Source: Nevskia soli DSM 19509
GTDB taxonomy: Bacteria > Pseudomonadota > Gammaproteobacteria > Nevskiales > Nevskiaceae
Assembly (NCBI RefSeq): GCF_000711955.1
Contig: NZ_KL543998.1
Location: 237,054 to 301,053 of the forward strand
Direction of reading: 5' to 3'
DNA: 64,000 nt
The notes below the pieces were generated by a model. It saw only the letters and a list, made by a program, of their open reading frames with translations. It did no database searches and was not told the DNA's origin. The position numbers and the translations under genes are program-made. Shown here piece after piece: positions 15,745 through 24,634 of this stretch (position 1 is the stretch's first letter; every line of letters starts with the position of its first letter).

Positions 15745-18498
15745 TCAGAACTTCAGGTGCAGATTGAAGTAGTACTGGCGGCCGTTGACGTAGGAGGCGT
15801 GCGGCTGCTCGCCGAAGGCCGGGTCCTTCACCGTGTACCTGAGCGTCGGATTGTTCAGGTTCAGCGCATCGAACGACACCGAAGCCCAGTCGGTGATTTT
15901 GGCGCCCAGCGCCGCGGCGAGATTGCCAGTGCCTTGCTGGTAATAGTTCGCGGCGCGGGTGACACCGGCGAAGAACTCCGAGCGATAGGTATAGCTCACG
16001 CGTGCATTGAAGCGATCGCTCTCGAAATAGCCCGAGAGGTTGTAGGTGTTTTTCGAGGTGCCCTGCATCGGCTGACCGCCGTCCGCCTTGCCGTCGGCCC
16101 AGGTGTAGTTCGCAGCAAAGCCGAAATTCTTCAGAATCGGCTGGATGTAGTTGAACTCCACGCCGTGGATGCTGGCGTGGGTGTTGGTCGGCACGCTGAT
16201 GGTGTAGTTGCTGAAGACGTCGTGGCCGACAGTCTGGCTGGCCTGTATGTCCTTGAACACGCGGATCTGGTTGCCGAAGTTCACGTAATCCTGCAGATCC
16301 ATGCTGTACACGCCGGCCGACAACAGGCCGCGCGGCGCGAAGTACCACTCCAGCTCGCCGTCGAAGTTGGTGGAGACGATCGGATTCAGCTTCGGGTTGC
16401 CGCCGCTACCCTGGTGCGTCAGGTCGTTGGCGGAGACCGAGCCGGCCAGCGCAGAATAGTCCGGGCGGGTCATGGTCTGCGAAGCGGCGGCGCGGGCAAC
16501 CAGGTTCTGGGTCAGATCGAACTTCAGGTTGCCGCTGGGCAGGAAGGTGCCGTAGCTCTTCTTGAACACGTTCCAGTAATAATCGCCGAAGGCCGAGCCG
16601 GTGATCGGGCCGGTGACGGATTTCGCGTCGGGGTCGGGATTGGTGCTGGCGTAGCCGATGGTCTCGTCAGTATTGACGTAGCGCGCCCCGATGTTGCCGC
16701 TCCAGCGGTCGCCGCTGAAGTTGAGCTGGGCGTAACCCGCCGCATCGTTCTCCTTCACGCTGTAGGTATCCTGGAAGTAGAAGCGGGTAACGGGGTCGCG
16801 GTTGGCGAACTTCGCGTCGATCGCGGCAAGCTGTCCGGGCGAGTAGTACCAAACATTGCCGGGGAAGCTGCCGCCGAGCGAACTGCTGAAGTCGCTGGGA
16901 TAGTTCTGATAGGTGGTCGGATAGTTCGCCGGGTTCTGCCAGTCGGTGGCGAAGTTGGGTCCCTGGGCGATTTCAAACGGGTTCTCGCGCTTGTGCGTCG
17001 CATAGCGCGCGCCGAACTGCAGCGTGGACAGCATGCCCTGCCCGATGTCGTAGGTGCCGTCGCCCTGGAACCAGTTCTCCGAGTCCTTCACGTGGATGTC
17101 CTGGCCGCCGAAAATCCAACCGTTTTGCGGCAGGATGCCGGAAGGCGTGCTGTTGTCGCCGCCGAGCACCCAGTTGATCGCCTGGTTGGGGCCGCGCATC
17201 TGCCAGCTGCCACCGGCGTTGCCGCCGGTGCCAAGCTCGATCACGTCCTGGGTCGGGCTGTTGCCCTTGCCATGGGTGGTGCCGACCTGTCCGCCGAAGG
17301 TCCAGCGCTCGGCAGCGTGCCACTTGCCGTCCAAGGTCACATAGTTGGATTCAGACGAGGCCCCTGGGCGAGAGATCTGGTCGTAGACGCCGTATGGCGT
17401 AACCGTACTACTGGACTGCGGCGAGAAGGTGGCGCCGGTGAGCACGTTGTTCTGCACCGTGTAACCCGGCTGCAAACCGGCGCCGCTGGGCACGTACTGA
17501 CTGTTCCACAGCATGTAGTTGCGGTTGTAGTTGTCCGCGTTGAGCTTGGAGTAGAAGCCATTGAGATCCAGCGTGAGGTCATTGGTCGGCTTCCACTCGA
17601 CATCGATCAGACCGCCCTCGCGCTCGCGCTTCTGCGTGAACAGCGTTTCGCCGACCAGGTTCGGGTAGTAGACCCCGGCGAGATCCGGATGGTTCTTCGC
17701 AATGGTGTCGCTGGCCGCGATCTGGTTATAGCCACCGACGACTTCCTGGCCGTTGCGTTGCAGATCGCGCTTCTCGTAGAAGCCTTCCAGCATCACGCCG
17801 AAGCTCCTGCTCGGCTTCCAATTGACCAGGCCGCTGAACTGCGGGTCGGTCTTGCTGGGTAGGTCGGCGTAGACGCCACCGGCGCTCACTTCGGCGGTCA
17901 GGGGCTTGCCGAAATCCAGCGGGCGGCGGGTGACGATGTTCACCGAGCCGGCGGTGCCGCCCTCCACCAGACTCGCCTCGGAAGATTTCTGCACCACCAC
18001 CTGGCTGACGATTTCCGAGGGCAGCAGGCTGTAGCTGACGCTGCGGCCCACAGTCTGCACCTGGCTCAGCACGAACCAGTCGCCGGTGCCGATGGTGTGT
18101 CCGTTGACCAGCGTTTGGGTCAGACTGGGGTTGGTGCCACGCAGGGAGACGCGATCGTTTTCGTCGAAGCCGCCTTCGTCGGCGCTGGCCGAACTGATGT
18201 TGACACCCGGCAGGCGCTGCAAGGTGTCGGCAACGTTCTTGGCCGGCAGCTTGCCCACGTCTTCCGCGGTGACGACCTCGCTGACGACGGCGCTGTCGCG
18301 CTTGCGCTCCAGCGATTTCTTCAGGCTGGCGCGGATGCCGGTGACGGTCACCCCCTGCAGCTGCTTGGCCTGGTCGGCGGATGTGTCGTTGGCGGCGGCA
18401 GGCGTCGTTGCAGGCGCGGCGTCCTGTGCGTAGGCGCCGGTCGAAGTGGCGAAACACGCGGCGATGCCGGCGATCAATGCTTTTTTACGGTAAGGCAT
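15745..18498 (-). CDS. TonB-dependent outer-membrane receptor (chitooligosaccharide/GlcNAc uptake predicted)
   Basis: A 917-residue receptor: signal peptide (to about residue 24, GAYAQ), plug domain with VTVTGIRASLKKSLERKR and the KNVADTLQRLPGVNI segment, then a 22-strand-type barrel ending in the C-terminal aromatic signature FNLHLKF. The IRASLKKSLE start of the plug is characteristic of the Xanthomonas/Caulobacter family of carbohydrate TonB receptors. GGGAG precedes the ATG at 18498. It is flanked by hexosaminidase, sugar kinase and nag genes, so import of chitin fragments is inferred. A weak NagR-like half-palindrome lies about 120 bases upstream (18617-18628). Confidence 0.92.
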   Translation of the reverse strand: MPYRKKALIAGIAACFATSTGAYAQDAAPATTPAAANDTSADQAKQLQGVTVTGIRASLKKSLERKRDSAVVSEVVTAEDVGKLPAKNVADTLQRLPGVNISSASADEGGFDENDRVSLRGTNPSLTQTLVNGHTIGTGDWFVLSQVQTVGRSVSYSLLPSEIVSQVVVQKSSEASLVEGGTAGSVNIVTRRPLDFGKPLTAEVSAGGVYADLPSKTDPQFSGLVNWKPSRSFGVMLEGFYEKRDLQRNGQEVVGGYNQIAASDTIAKNHPDLAGVYYPNLVGETLFTQKREREGGLIDVEWKPTNDLTLDLNGFYSKLNADNYNRNYMLWNSQYVPSGAGLQPGYTVQNNVLTGATFSPQSSSTVTPYGVYDQISRPGASSESNYVTLDGKWHAAERWTFGGQVGTTHGKGNSPTQDVIELGTGGNAGGSWQMRGPNQAINWVLGGDNSTPSGILPQNGWIFGGQDIHVKDSENWFQGDGTYDIGQGMLSTLQFGARYATHKRENPFEIAQGPNFATDWQNPANYPTTYQNYPSDFSSSLGGSFPGNVWYYSPGQLAAIDAKFANRDPVTRFYFQDTYSVKENDAAGYAQLNFSGDRWSGNIGARYVNTDETIGYASTNPDPDAKSVTGPITGSAFGDYYWNVFKKSYGTFLPSGNLKFDLTQNLVARAAASQTMTRPDYSALAGSVSANDLTHQGSGGNPKLNPIVSTNFDGELEWYFAPRGLLSAGVYSMDLQDYVNFGNQIRVFKDIQASQTVGHDVFSNYTISVPTNTHASIHGVEFNYIQPILKNFGFAANYTWADGKADGGQPMQGTSKNTYNLSGYFESDRFNARVSYTYRSEFFAGVTRAANYYQQGTGNLAAALGAKITDWASVSFDALNLNNPTLRYTVKDPAFGEQPHASYVNGRQYYFNLHLKF

Positions 18499-18616
18499 GT
18501 TTTCTACTCCCCTTGTGGCTGTGGCTGCGCCCGGACGCGGCCGGATGCACATCTGCTATGGCATCTGCTATGGCTCTCTCACTTCCCTAAAGCTCGCAAC
18601 TCAAAACAAAATCCAA

Positions 18617-18628
18617 AACAACATTGAT
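18617..18628. promoter_or_regulatory. possible degenerate LacI-type operator before the TonB receptor
   Basis: AACAACATTGAT matches 8 of 12 positions of the perfect palindrome GACAACGTTGTC found before the sugar kinase. It directly abuts the kinase stop codon and is about 120 bases upstream of the receptor start. The match is modest. Confidence 0.3.
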
Positions 18629-19735
18629 TCAGCGTCCGCCGCCGCGTTGCGCTGCGCCTGCGTTTTCGCCTGCTCCACCCAGGTACCAGCTGGCCGCGCC
18701 GATCACGCCGATCTGGCCGTGCTCGATCAGGCGCACCGGTACCCGCTCCAGCACCGGTCGCATCTGTCCCTTGTCGAGGAAGCGCGCCTTGAAGGTGCTG
18801 TGCAAAAGAAAAGACTGGATCTGCGGCAGGATGCCGCCCGCGAGATAGACGCCGGCCTGGGCGCGATACAGCATCACCAGGTCGCCGACCACCCCGCCCA
18901 TCAGGCCGCAGAACACCTCGAGGGCCTCATGAGCCAGGGCATCGCTGCCCTGCATGGCGGCGTCGCTGATCGCCGCAGGGGCGCGCAGCGCCGGAGCGGC
19001 TCCGCGCAGGGCGCAAATCGCGCCATAGAGATTGACCAGGCCGGGGCCGGACAGGAGCTGTTCCACCGGCACGTGCGTCGTACCACGCCGCAGCAGCCGC
19101 AGGATTTCGATTTCCACATCGCTGCCCGGGGCGAAGCTGGTCTGCCCGGCTTCGGTGGCCAGCACCACGGTGGTGCCGCGGCCGGCGGGGATGCGCGCCG
19201 CAGCACCGAGCCCGGTGCCCGGTCCGACCACCAGCACCGGCCCTGTTGCGACGGCTTCGGCCGGGCCGCTGAGCAGGGTGGTGCCGGCGTTGTCGATGCA
19301 GGGCACGCCGTGCGCCACCGCCTCGAAGTCATTGACCAGGGCCAGCTTGCGCAAGCCCAGCGCGTCGCGCATTTCGTCGATGGAGACCGGCCACGGCAGA
19401 TTGGTGTTGATGACCCGGCCGGCGACCGCATAACCGGCACAGGCCACCGCGCCTTCCTCGATGCCGCCCCCGGCGGCGTCGAGGAAATGCCGCAGGATGG
19501 CAGTCAGGCTGGGATAGTCGGCACAGACGTATTTGCGGAACTGCTCGACCTGCACCGAAGCCCCATCGCCGCGCCGCGCGCTGACAATGGCGACACGGGC
19601 GTGGGTGCCACCGACGTCGGCGGCAATGAAGCGCTTGCTTCCCTGCTGGGCCTGGACTGAGTCGATCTGGCTAGCGACTTGAATCAAACCTGCGCTCCCT
19701 CCCGGTATTGCCGTCCTTTCGATCACGACGGCCAT
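18629..19735 (-). CDS. glk: glucokinase-family sugar kinase (probable GlcNAc/hexose kinase)
   Basis: A protein of about 368 residues of the bacterial glucokinase family, using ATP to phosphorylate a hexose. The phosphate-binding motif ADVGGTHARVAIV, the sugar-site LVNDFEAVAHG and the adenosine-site VVGPGTGLGAA are all visible. In a cluster lacking a PTS transporter, the free N-acetylglucosamine imported by NagP must be phosphorylated, so this kinase probably serves that step; glucose is the alternative. The start is uncertain: the ATG at 19735 lacks a Shine-Dalgarno and the family core begins about 35 residues later. A perfect LacI-type palindrome lies 44 bases upstream. Confidence 0.85.
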   Translation of the reverse strand: MAVVIERTAIPGGSAGLIQVASQIDSVQAQQGSKRFIAADVGGTHARVAIVSARRGDGASVQVEQFRKYVCADYPSLTAILRHFLDAAGGGIEEGAVACAGYAVAGRVINTNLPWPVSIDEMRDALGLRKLALVNDFEAVAHGVPCIDNAGTTLLSGPAEAVATGPVLVVGPGTGLGAAARIPAGRGTTVVLATEAGQTSFAPGSDVEIEILRLLRRGTTHVPVEQLLSGPGLVNLYGAICALRGAAPALRAPAAISDAAMQGSDALAHEALEVFCGLMGGVVGDLVMLYRAQAGVYLAGGILPQIQSFLLHSTFKARFLDKGQMRPVLERVPVRLIEHGQIGVIGAASWYLGGAGENAGAAQRGGGR

Positions 19736-19778
19736 TTCATGGTCGCGCGCTCTTGGTGAACCGAGTCTCCCCTCAAAA

Positions 19779-19790
19779 GACAACGTTGTC
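19779..19790. promoter_or_regulatory. LacI-family (NagR-type) operator, kinase side
   Basis: The perfect 12-bp palindrome GACAACGTTGTC, with the central CG typical of LacI-family sites, lies 44 bases before the kinase start and opposite the NagP-side copy. The LacI regulator at 21560 is the obvious candidate to bind it. Confidence 0.75.
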
Positions 19791-20013
19791 AATAATAGGA
19801 CTACAAGACATTCAAATCGGCTGGGAACGGCTGGTACGCCAGAATGGCGGATCAGCTTACCACCGCGTGAAATTGCCCTTTTACAATCAACATTTTGTGG
19901 CGCTTATTTACAAAACGACCTTAATACACTGGCAATCCGTCAATAACCCGCCCCAGGCAGTACCGCCAGGTTCGGCGCGCGCGAAATTCCGATCCACGCA
20001 ATAAGGAAAGCAA

Positions 20014-20034
20014 GACAACGATGACAACGTTGCT
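20014..20034. promoter_or_regulatory. LacI-family (NagR-type) operator, nagP side
   Basis: GACAACGATGAC (20014-20025) overlaps a second near-match GACAACGTTGCT (20023-20034), about 80 bases before the nagP start. Together with the palindrome at 19779 it frames a divergent promoter region of 376 bases (19736-20111) in which I see no gene. Confidence 0.65.
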
Positions 20035-20111
20035 CTTATTTCATTCGCAATTGATAATCGGGCAAGACCGCGGCGATACACCGGCAAACATCAAGAGGGG
20101 AAATCGGGAAC

Positions 20112-21407
20112 ATGAACGCAATGCAGATGGCGACGCGCGAGGAACGCTCACCGCTGGCGCCGACCATCATCATCGGCACGCTGTTCTTCATCTTCGGGTT
20201 CGTCACCTGGCTCAACGGGCCGCTGATCACCTTCGTCAAGCTGGCCTTCGACCTGGACACGGACGCGAAGGCCTTCCTGGTGACCACCGCGTTCTACCTG
20301 TCCTACTTCTTCCTCGCCCTGCCCTCGGCCTGGATCCTCGAGCGCACCGGCATGAAGAAGGGCATGGCGCTGGGCCTGTCGGTGATGGCGGCCGGCGCCT
20401 TCGCCTTCGGTACCTTCGCCACCGCGCGCCACTACCCCGGTGCGCTGGCGGGGCTGTTCATCATCGGCTCCGGCCTGTCGCTGCTGCAGTGCGCCTCCAA
20501 CCCCTACATCAGCATCCTCGGCCCAATCGAAAGCGCCGCCCAGCGCATCAGCCTGATGGGCATCTGCAACAAGACCGCCGGCATCATCAGCCCGCTGGTG
20601 ATCGGCAGCACCGTGCTCAGCGGCGTCGATATCATCGAGCAGCAGGTGCGCAACGCGGCCGATCCGCAGACGCGCGAGGCGCTGCTCAATGAATTCGCCG
20701 CCAAGGTGCACGCGCCCTACATGGTGATGGCCGGCATGCTGGCCCTGCTGGCGCTGTGGATACTGCGTTCGCCGCTGCCGGAAATCCGCGCCTCCGAGGT
20801 CAACGTGCAGGTGCGCAGCGAAAGCGCGCCGCGGGAGCGCACCAGCATTTTCCAGTTCCCGCACCTGTGGCTGGGCGTGCTATGCCTGTTCCTCTACGTC
20901 GGCGTGGAAGTGATGGCGGGCGACGCCATCGGCACCTATGGCCGCGGCTTCGACCTGCCAGTTGGCCAGACCAAGTACTTCACTACATTGACCATGATCG
21001 CGATGCTGCTGGGATACGTCGCCGGCATGTTCGCCATCCCGCGCTTCATCACCCAGGCCCAGGGCCTGACCATCTCGGCGGTGCTCGGCGTGGTCTTCAC
21101 CGCATGCGCCTGGCTCAGCACCGGATATGTCTCGGTCGGCTTCGTCGCCGCCCTGGGCCTGGCCAATGCGCTGATGTGGCCGGTGATCTGGCCCCTGGCC
21201 ATCGCCGGCCTGGGCCGCTTCACCGAGAAGGGCTCGGCCCTGCTGGTCATGGGCATCGCCGGCGGCGCGCTGATTCCGCGGCTGTTCGCCACCCTGAAGG
21301 AGCAGCTTCCCTTCCAGACCGTATTCCTGTGCATCATGGCGCCCTGCTATCTGTACATCCTGTACTACTCGCTGCGCGGCCACCGCATCGGCCAGCCGGA
21401 ACGCTGA
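20112..21407 (+). CDS. nagP: MFS sugar:H+ symporter, NagP/FucP type
   Basis: A 431-residue inner-membrane transporter with about 12 transmembrane helices of the fucose/glucose-galactose permease family. Hallmarks are the first helix (FFIFGFVTWLNGPLITFVK), the LSLLQCASNPYISILGP helix and the NKTAGIISPLVIGS segment. In nag clusters this family (NagP) imports N-acetylglucosamine across the inner membrane. It is the first gene of the plus-strand nag series, with a purine-rich leader (AGAGGGGAAATCGGGAAC) before the ATG, and is controlled by the LacI-type operators just upstream. Confidence 0.92.
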   Translation: MNAMQMATREERSPLAPTIIIGTLFFIFGFVTWLNGPLITFVKLAFDLDTDAKAFLVTTAFYLSYFFLALPSAWILERTGMKKGMALGLSVMAAGAFAFGTFATARHYPGALAGLFIIGSGLSLLQCASNPYISILGPIESAAQRISLMGICNKTAGIISPLVIGSTVLSGVDIIEQQVRNAADPQTREALLNEFAAKVHAPYMVMAGMLALLALWILRSPLPEIRASEVNVQVRSESAPRERTSIFQFPHLWLGVLCLFLYVGVEVMAGDAIGTYGRGFDLPVGQTKYFTTLTMIAMLLGYVAGMFAIPRFITQAQGLTISAVLGVVFTACAWLSTGYVSVGFVAALGLANALMWPVIWPLAIAGLGRFTEKGSALLVMGIAGGALIPRLFATLKEQLPFQTVFLCIMAPCYLYILYYSLRGHRIGQPER

Positions 21408-21559
21408 GCGAGGGCGGCGGCAAAAGCGAATATACTGGGCGCGATTGTCAACGGCCCTGACCCGTGTCGATCCACGCGACGCGCAAGAAGCGCCGGAAAT
21501 CGCCTGGAAGCGGCTCCGGCGGGCGCAGTGCGACGCTCACGGGAACGCGACATTCGAAG

Positions 21560-22657
21560 ATGGCAAAAAGCACCATTCGCGACGTAGCCAAGCGGGCCAA
21601 GGTTTCCCTCAAGTCGGTTTCGCGGGTCATCAACCACGAGACCTCGGTGCGCGAGGAAACCCGCAACCGCGTACTGCAGGCCATCGCCGACCTCAACTAC
21701 CAGCCCGACCTGTCGGCGCGCAGCCTGCGCAGCGCCCGCTCCTATGCCATCGGCCTGGTTTACGACAACCCCAATCCCTACTACGTCATCAGCGTGCAGA
21801 ACGGCGTGCTCTCGGCCTGCCGCGAACGCTGGTTCGGTCTGCAGATCCACCCCTGCAACTCGTCCTCGCCGCGGCTGGGCGAGGAGCTGGTGGAACTGGC
21901 CCAGCGCTCGCGCCTGGCCGGCCTGGTGCTGGCACCGCCGATGTCCGAGCGCACCGAGATCATCCAGTACCTCGCCGCCAACAACATCAAGTTCGTGCGC
22001 ATCATCTCCGCCGCCGAAGACCCGCACGATGAATTCCCCTGCGTCTTCGTCGACGACCGCGACGCCGCCTACGACATCACCGAGCACCTGATCCAGCTCG
22101 GCCATATCCGCATCGGCTTCCTCTGGGGCGGCAAGTCCCACCGTTCCAGCTGGGAACGCTACAAGGGCTACGAGAGCGCGCTGAAGGACTACGGCATCGC
22201 CCTGGACAAGCAGCTGATCGTGGAAGGCGACTACTCCTTCGACGACGGCTTCCGGGGTGGCCGCAAGCTGCTCGCCGTGCCCGACCGCCCCACCGCGGTG
22301 TTCGGCTCCAACGACGAAATCGCCGCCGGAGTCATCGCTGCCGCCAAGTCGAGCGGGCTGGATGTGCCCTTCGACCTGTCCGTCGCCGGCTTCGAGGACA
22401 GCCCCTTCTCCAAGCACTCCTGGCCCGCGCTGACCACCGCCAAGCAGGCCACCGAAGAGATCGCCCGCTCCGCCGCGCTGCGCCTGATCGCCGGCCTGTC
22501 GGCCAAGGAAGGCGAGCCGGAACAACCCCTGCCGCCGAACGAGGGCTTCAGCCCGCAGCTGGTGGTACGCGGCTCCACCGCCCCGCTGCGGCAGCGGCCG
22601 GCCAACACTGAACCGGCAGCCCCTGCCGCCCGCGCCCGGCGGCCACGGCAGGCGTAA
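21560..22657 (+). CDS. nagR: LacI family transcriptional regulator (NagR-like)
   Basis: A 365-residue repressor. The helix-turn-helix STIRDVAKRAKVSLKSVSRV and hinge helix are at residues 4-55, followed by a periplasmic-binding-protein-like effector domain (about 65-330). The ATG at 21560 starts MAKSTIRDV, the normal LacI beginning; an in-frame GTG at 21464 would add 32 basic residues not typical of the family. The effector is likely N-acetylglucosamine-6-phosphate or a related nag metabolite, by analogy with NagR in Xanthomonas and Shewanella. Predicted targets are the GACAACGTTGTC sites at 19779 and 20014. Confidence 0.88.
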   Translation: MAKSTIRDVAKRAKVSLKSVSRVINHETSVREETRNRVLQAIADLNYQPDLSARSLRSARSYAIGLVYDNPNPYYVISVQNGVLSACRERWFGLQIHPCNSSSPRLGEELVELAQRSRLAGLVLAPPMSERTEIIQYLAANNIKFVRIISAAEDPHDEFPCVFVDDRDAAYDITEHLIQLGHIRIGFLWGGKSHRSSWERYKGYESALKDYGIALDKQLIVEGDYSFDDGFRGGRKLLAVPDRPTAVFGSNDEIAAGVIAAAKSSGLDVPFDLSVAGFEDSPFSKHSWPALTTAKQATEEIARSAALRLIAGLSAKEGEPEQPLPPNEGFSPQLVVRGSTAPLRQRPANTEPAAPAARARRPRQA

Positions 22658-22708
22658 GGCGAACAACTGTTTCCGACCGGATCCTGGATCAGAGTCCTTG
22701 CGGCATCG

Positions 22709-22808
22709 CCACCAAGGCAATACCACTGAGATACCAAGCGCCTCCTAATAACCACTTGGATTTGATTCAGTTGAGCCAATTGGTATCGTAATGGTATTGT
22801 ACTGGTAT
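22709..22808. promoter_or_regulatory. mirror-image tandem operator arrays before the GntR gene
   Basis: TGGTAT occurs at 22781, 22792 and 22803, exactly 11 bases apart, the last overlapping the start codon. In opposite orientation, ATACCA occurs at 22720 and 22731, with a degenerate ACCA match at 22709-22714, again 11 bases apart. The two arrays face each other across about 45 bases. Half-sites of this kind suit HutC/GntR-type regulators, so autoregulation by the adjacent GntR protein is predicted. Confidence 0.7.
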
Positions 22809-23559
22809 GGAAGTCACCCTGCTCGACGCCTACCGCACCCTGGGCCTGGAACGACAGCCGGAACACGGCCTCGCCTACATGAGCCTGCGCCGCGCCATCC
22901 GCCACACCATCGAGAGCGGTGCGGCGCTTGCAGGCCAGGCCCTGCCCAGCGAACGTGAACTGGCCCGGCTGCTCCAGCTGTCCCGCGTCACCGTGCGCAA
23001 GGCCATCACCGGCCTGGTCAGCGACGGCCTGCTGGTGCAGCGCCAGGGTGCCGGCACCTTCGTCGCCGACCGCATCGTCAAATCCTTCTCCCGCCTCAGC
23101 AGCTTCAGCGAAGACCTGCGCGCCCGCGGGCTGAAACCGCGCTCGCAATTCCTCGACCGCGGCACCGGCACGGTGACGCCGGAGGAAGCGATGGCGCTGA
23201 ACCTCTCGCCTGGCGCGGCCGTGGTGCGCCTGCATCGCCTGCGCTTCGCCGGCGACGAGCCGCTGGCGATCGAGCGCAGCGTCATTCCGCGCGCCTTCCT
23301 GCCCGATCCGGCACTGATCGAGCATTCGCTGTATGAAGCCTTCGACCACCTCGGTTGCCGCCCCAGCCGTGCCCTGCAGAGATTGCGCGCGGTGGCTTTC
23401 GACGCCGCGCAGTCGCGCCTGCTCGGCGTGCCCACGGGCAGCCCGGGCCTGCTGATCGAACGCCGCGGCTTCCTCGAAGACGGCCGTGTGGTCGAGTTCA
23501 CCTGCTCCCATTACCGCGGCGACATCTACGACTTCGTCGCCGAACTGCATAACGACTGA
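22807..23559 (+). CDS. GntR/HutC family transcriptional regulator (NagQ-like)
   Basis: A 250-residue regulator: N-terminal winged helix (about 18-85, LPSERELARLLQLSRVTVRK and VQRQGAGTFVADR) and a C-terminal UTRA sugar-effector domain (about 105-245), as in HutC-type proteins. In xanthomonad nag loci a GntR regulator called NagQ accompanies NagR, which supports a role in GlcNAc control. The ATG lies inside the third TGGTAT half-site, so bound regulator would also block the start codon. Eight bases separate it from the next gene. Confidence 0.88.
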   Translation: MEVTLLDAYRTLGLERQPEHGLAYMSLRRAIRHTIESGAALAGQALPSERELARLLQLSRVTVRKAITGLVSDGLLVQRQGAGTFVADRIVKSFSRLSSFSEDLRARGLKPRSQFLDRGTGTVTPEEAMALNLSPGAAVVRLHRLRFAGDEPLAIERSVIPRAFLPDPALIEHSLYEAFDHLGCRPSRALQRLRAVAFDAAQSRLLGVPTGSPGLLIERRGFLEDGRVVEFTCSHYRGDIYDFVAELHND

Positions 23560-23566
23560 GCCCCCA

Positions 23567-24634
23567 ATGAATCCAGCATCAGCCCTGCAAACGCCGCCCC
23601 TGCCCGCGCCCGATGCCACCATGATGCACCGGGAAACCCGCGAGGCCATCGACGCGGTAGCGCACCAGCTGGCGCGCAACGACGAGGCCATGGGCAGGCT
23701 GGTGGGGATGCTGCACAAATACCCGCCGCGCTTCGTCGTCACCTGCGCCCGCGGCAGTTCGGACCACGCCGCCACCTTCGCCAAGTACGTATTCGAAACC
23801 CAGCTCGGCCTGGTCACCGCCTCGGCCTCGCCCTCGGTCAGCTCGATCTACGGCTCGCGGCAGAAGCTCGACGGCGTGCTCTACCTGGCCATTTCGCAGT
23901 CCGGCAAGAGCCCCGACATCGTCAACCATGCCAAGGCCGCGCGCCGCGCCGGCGCACGTGTCGTCGCCCTGGTCAACGTCAAGGAATCGCCGCTGGCCGA
24001 AGTGGCGCACATGGTCATTCCCCTCCAGGCCGGCAGCGAGCAGAGCGTGGCGGCGACCAAGAGCTACCTCTGCTCGCTCTCCGCCATCCTGCACCTGGCG
24101 TCGCGCTGGAAGGACGACGCCGCGCTGACCGAAGCCCTGGCCGCGGTGCCGGAACAGATGCGCGCCGCCTGGACCCTGGACTGGTCGCCGCTGGTGGACG
24201 GCCTAGTCGATACCCGCAACATGTTCGTGGTCGGCCGCGGCTTCGGCCTCGCCGCCGCGCAGGAAGCCGCGCTCAAGTTCAAGGAGACCTGCGGCCTGCA
24301 TGCCGAGGGCTTCAGCGCCGCCGAGGTGAAGCACGGCCCCATGACCCTGGTCGGTCCCGACTTTCCGCTGCTGTTCCTGACGCAGCAGGACGACACCCTG
24401 CAAGGCACGCTGGAAGCCGCCGCCGAATTCCGCGCGCGCGGCGCGCGCGTCTGGGTGGCCGGCGCCGACCTGGCCATGCCCGGTGCCCTGCCGGCCTGCG
24501 CGGTGCGCCATCCGGCCTGCACGCCGCTGGTGGAGATGCTCAGCTTCTACAAGGCGGTGAACGCCCTCGCGGTGCGCCGCGGGCGCAACCCGGACGCACC
24601 GCCCCACCTCAACAAAGTCACGAGCACCGTCTGA
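23567..24634 (+). CDS. nagB-II: SIS-domain glucosamine-6-phosphate deaminase (NagB-II/GlmS-like)
   Basis: A 355-residue protein of two SIS domains, equivalent to the isomerase half of GlmS without the glutaminase domain. Sugar-phosphate motifs CARGSSDHAATFAKYVFE, SQSGKSPDIV and VAATKSYLCS are present, and the C-terminal NALAVRRGRNPDAPPHL with its catalytic-lysine region is conserved. Such stand-alone proteins act as alternative glucosamine-6-phosphate deaminases (NagB-II) yielding fructose-6-phosphate and ammonia. The ATG at 23567 follows the GntR stop by 7 bases, and its stop overlaps the nagA ATG by one base, so the three form an operon. Confidence 0.9.
   Translation: MNPASALQTPPLPAPDATMMHRETREAIDAVAHQLARNDEAMGRLVGMLHKYPPRFVVTCARGSSDHAATFAKYVFETQLGLVTASASPSVSSIYGSRQKLDGVLYLAISQSGKSPDIVNHAKAARRAGARVVALVNVKESPLAEVAHMVIPLQAGSEQSVAATKSYLCSLSAILHLASRWKDDAALTEALAAVPEQMRAAWTLDWSPLVDGLVDTRNMFVVGRGFGLAAAQEAALKFKETCGLHAEGFSAAEVKHGPMTLVGPDFPLLFLTQQDDTLQGTLEAAAEFRARGARVWVAGADLAMPGALPACAVRHPACTPLVEMLSFYKAVNALAVRRGRNPDAPPHLNKVTSTV

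Noticed and set aside
15757..17862. 701-codon plus-strand open frame
   Set aside because: Antisense to the TonB receptor; composition of a shadow frame.
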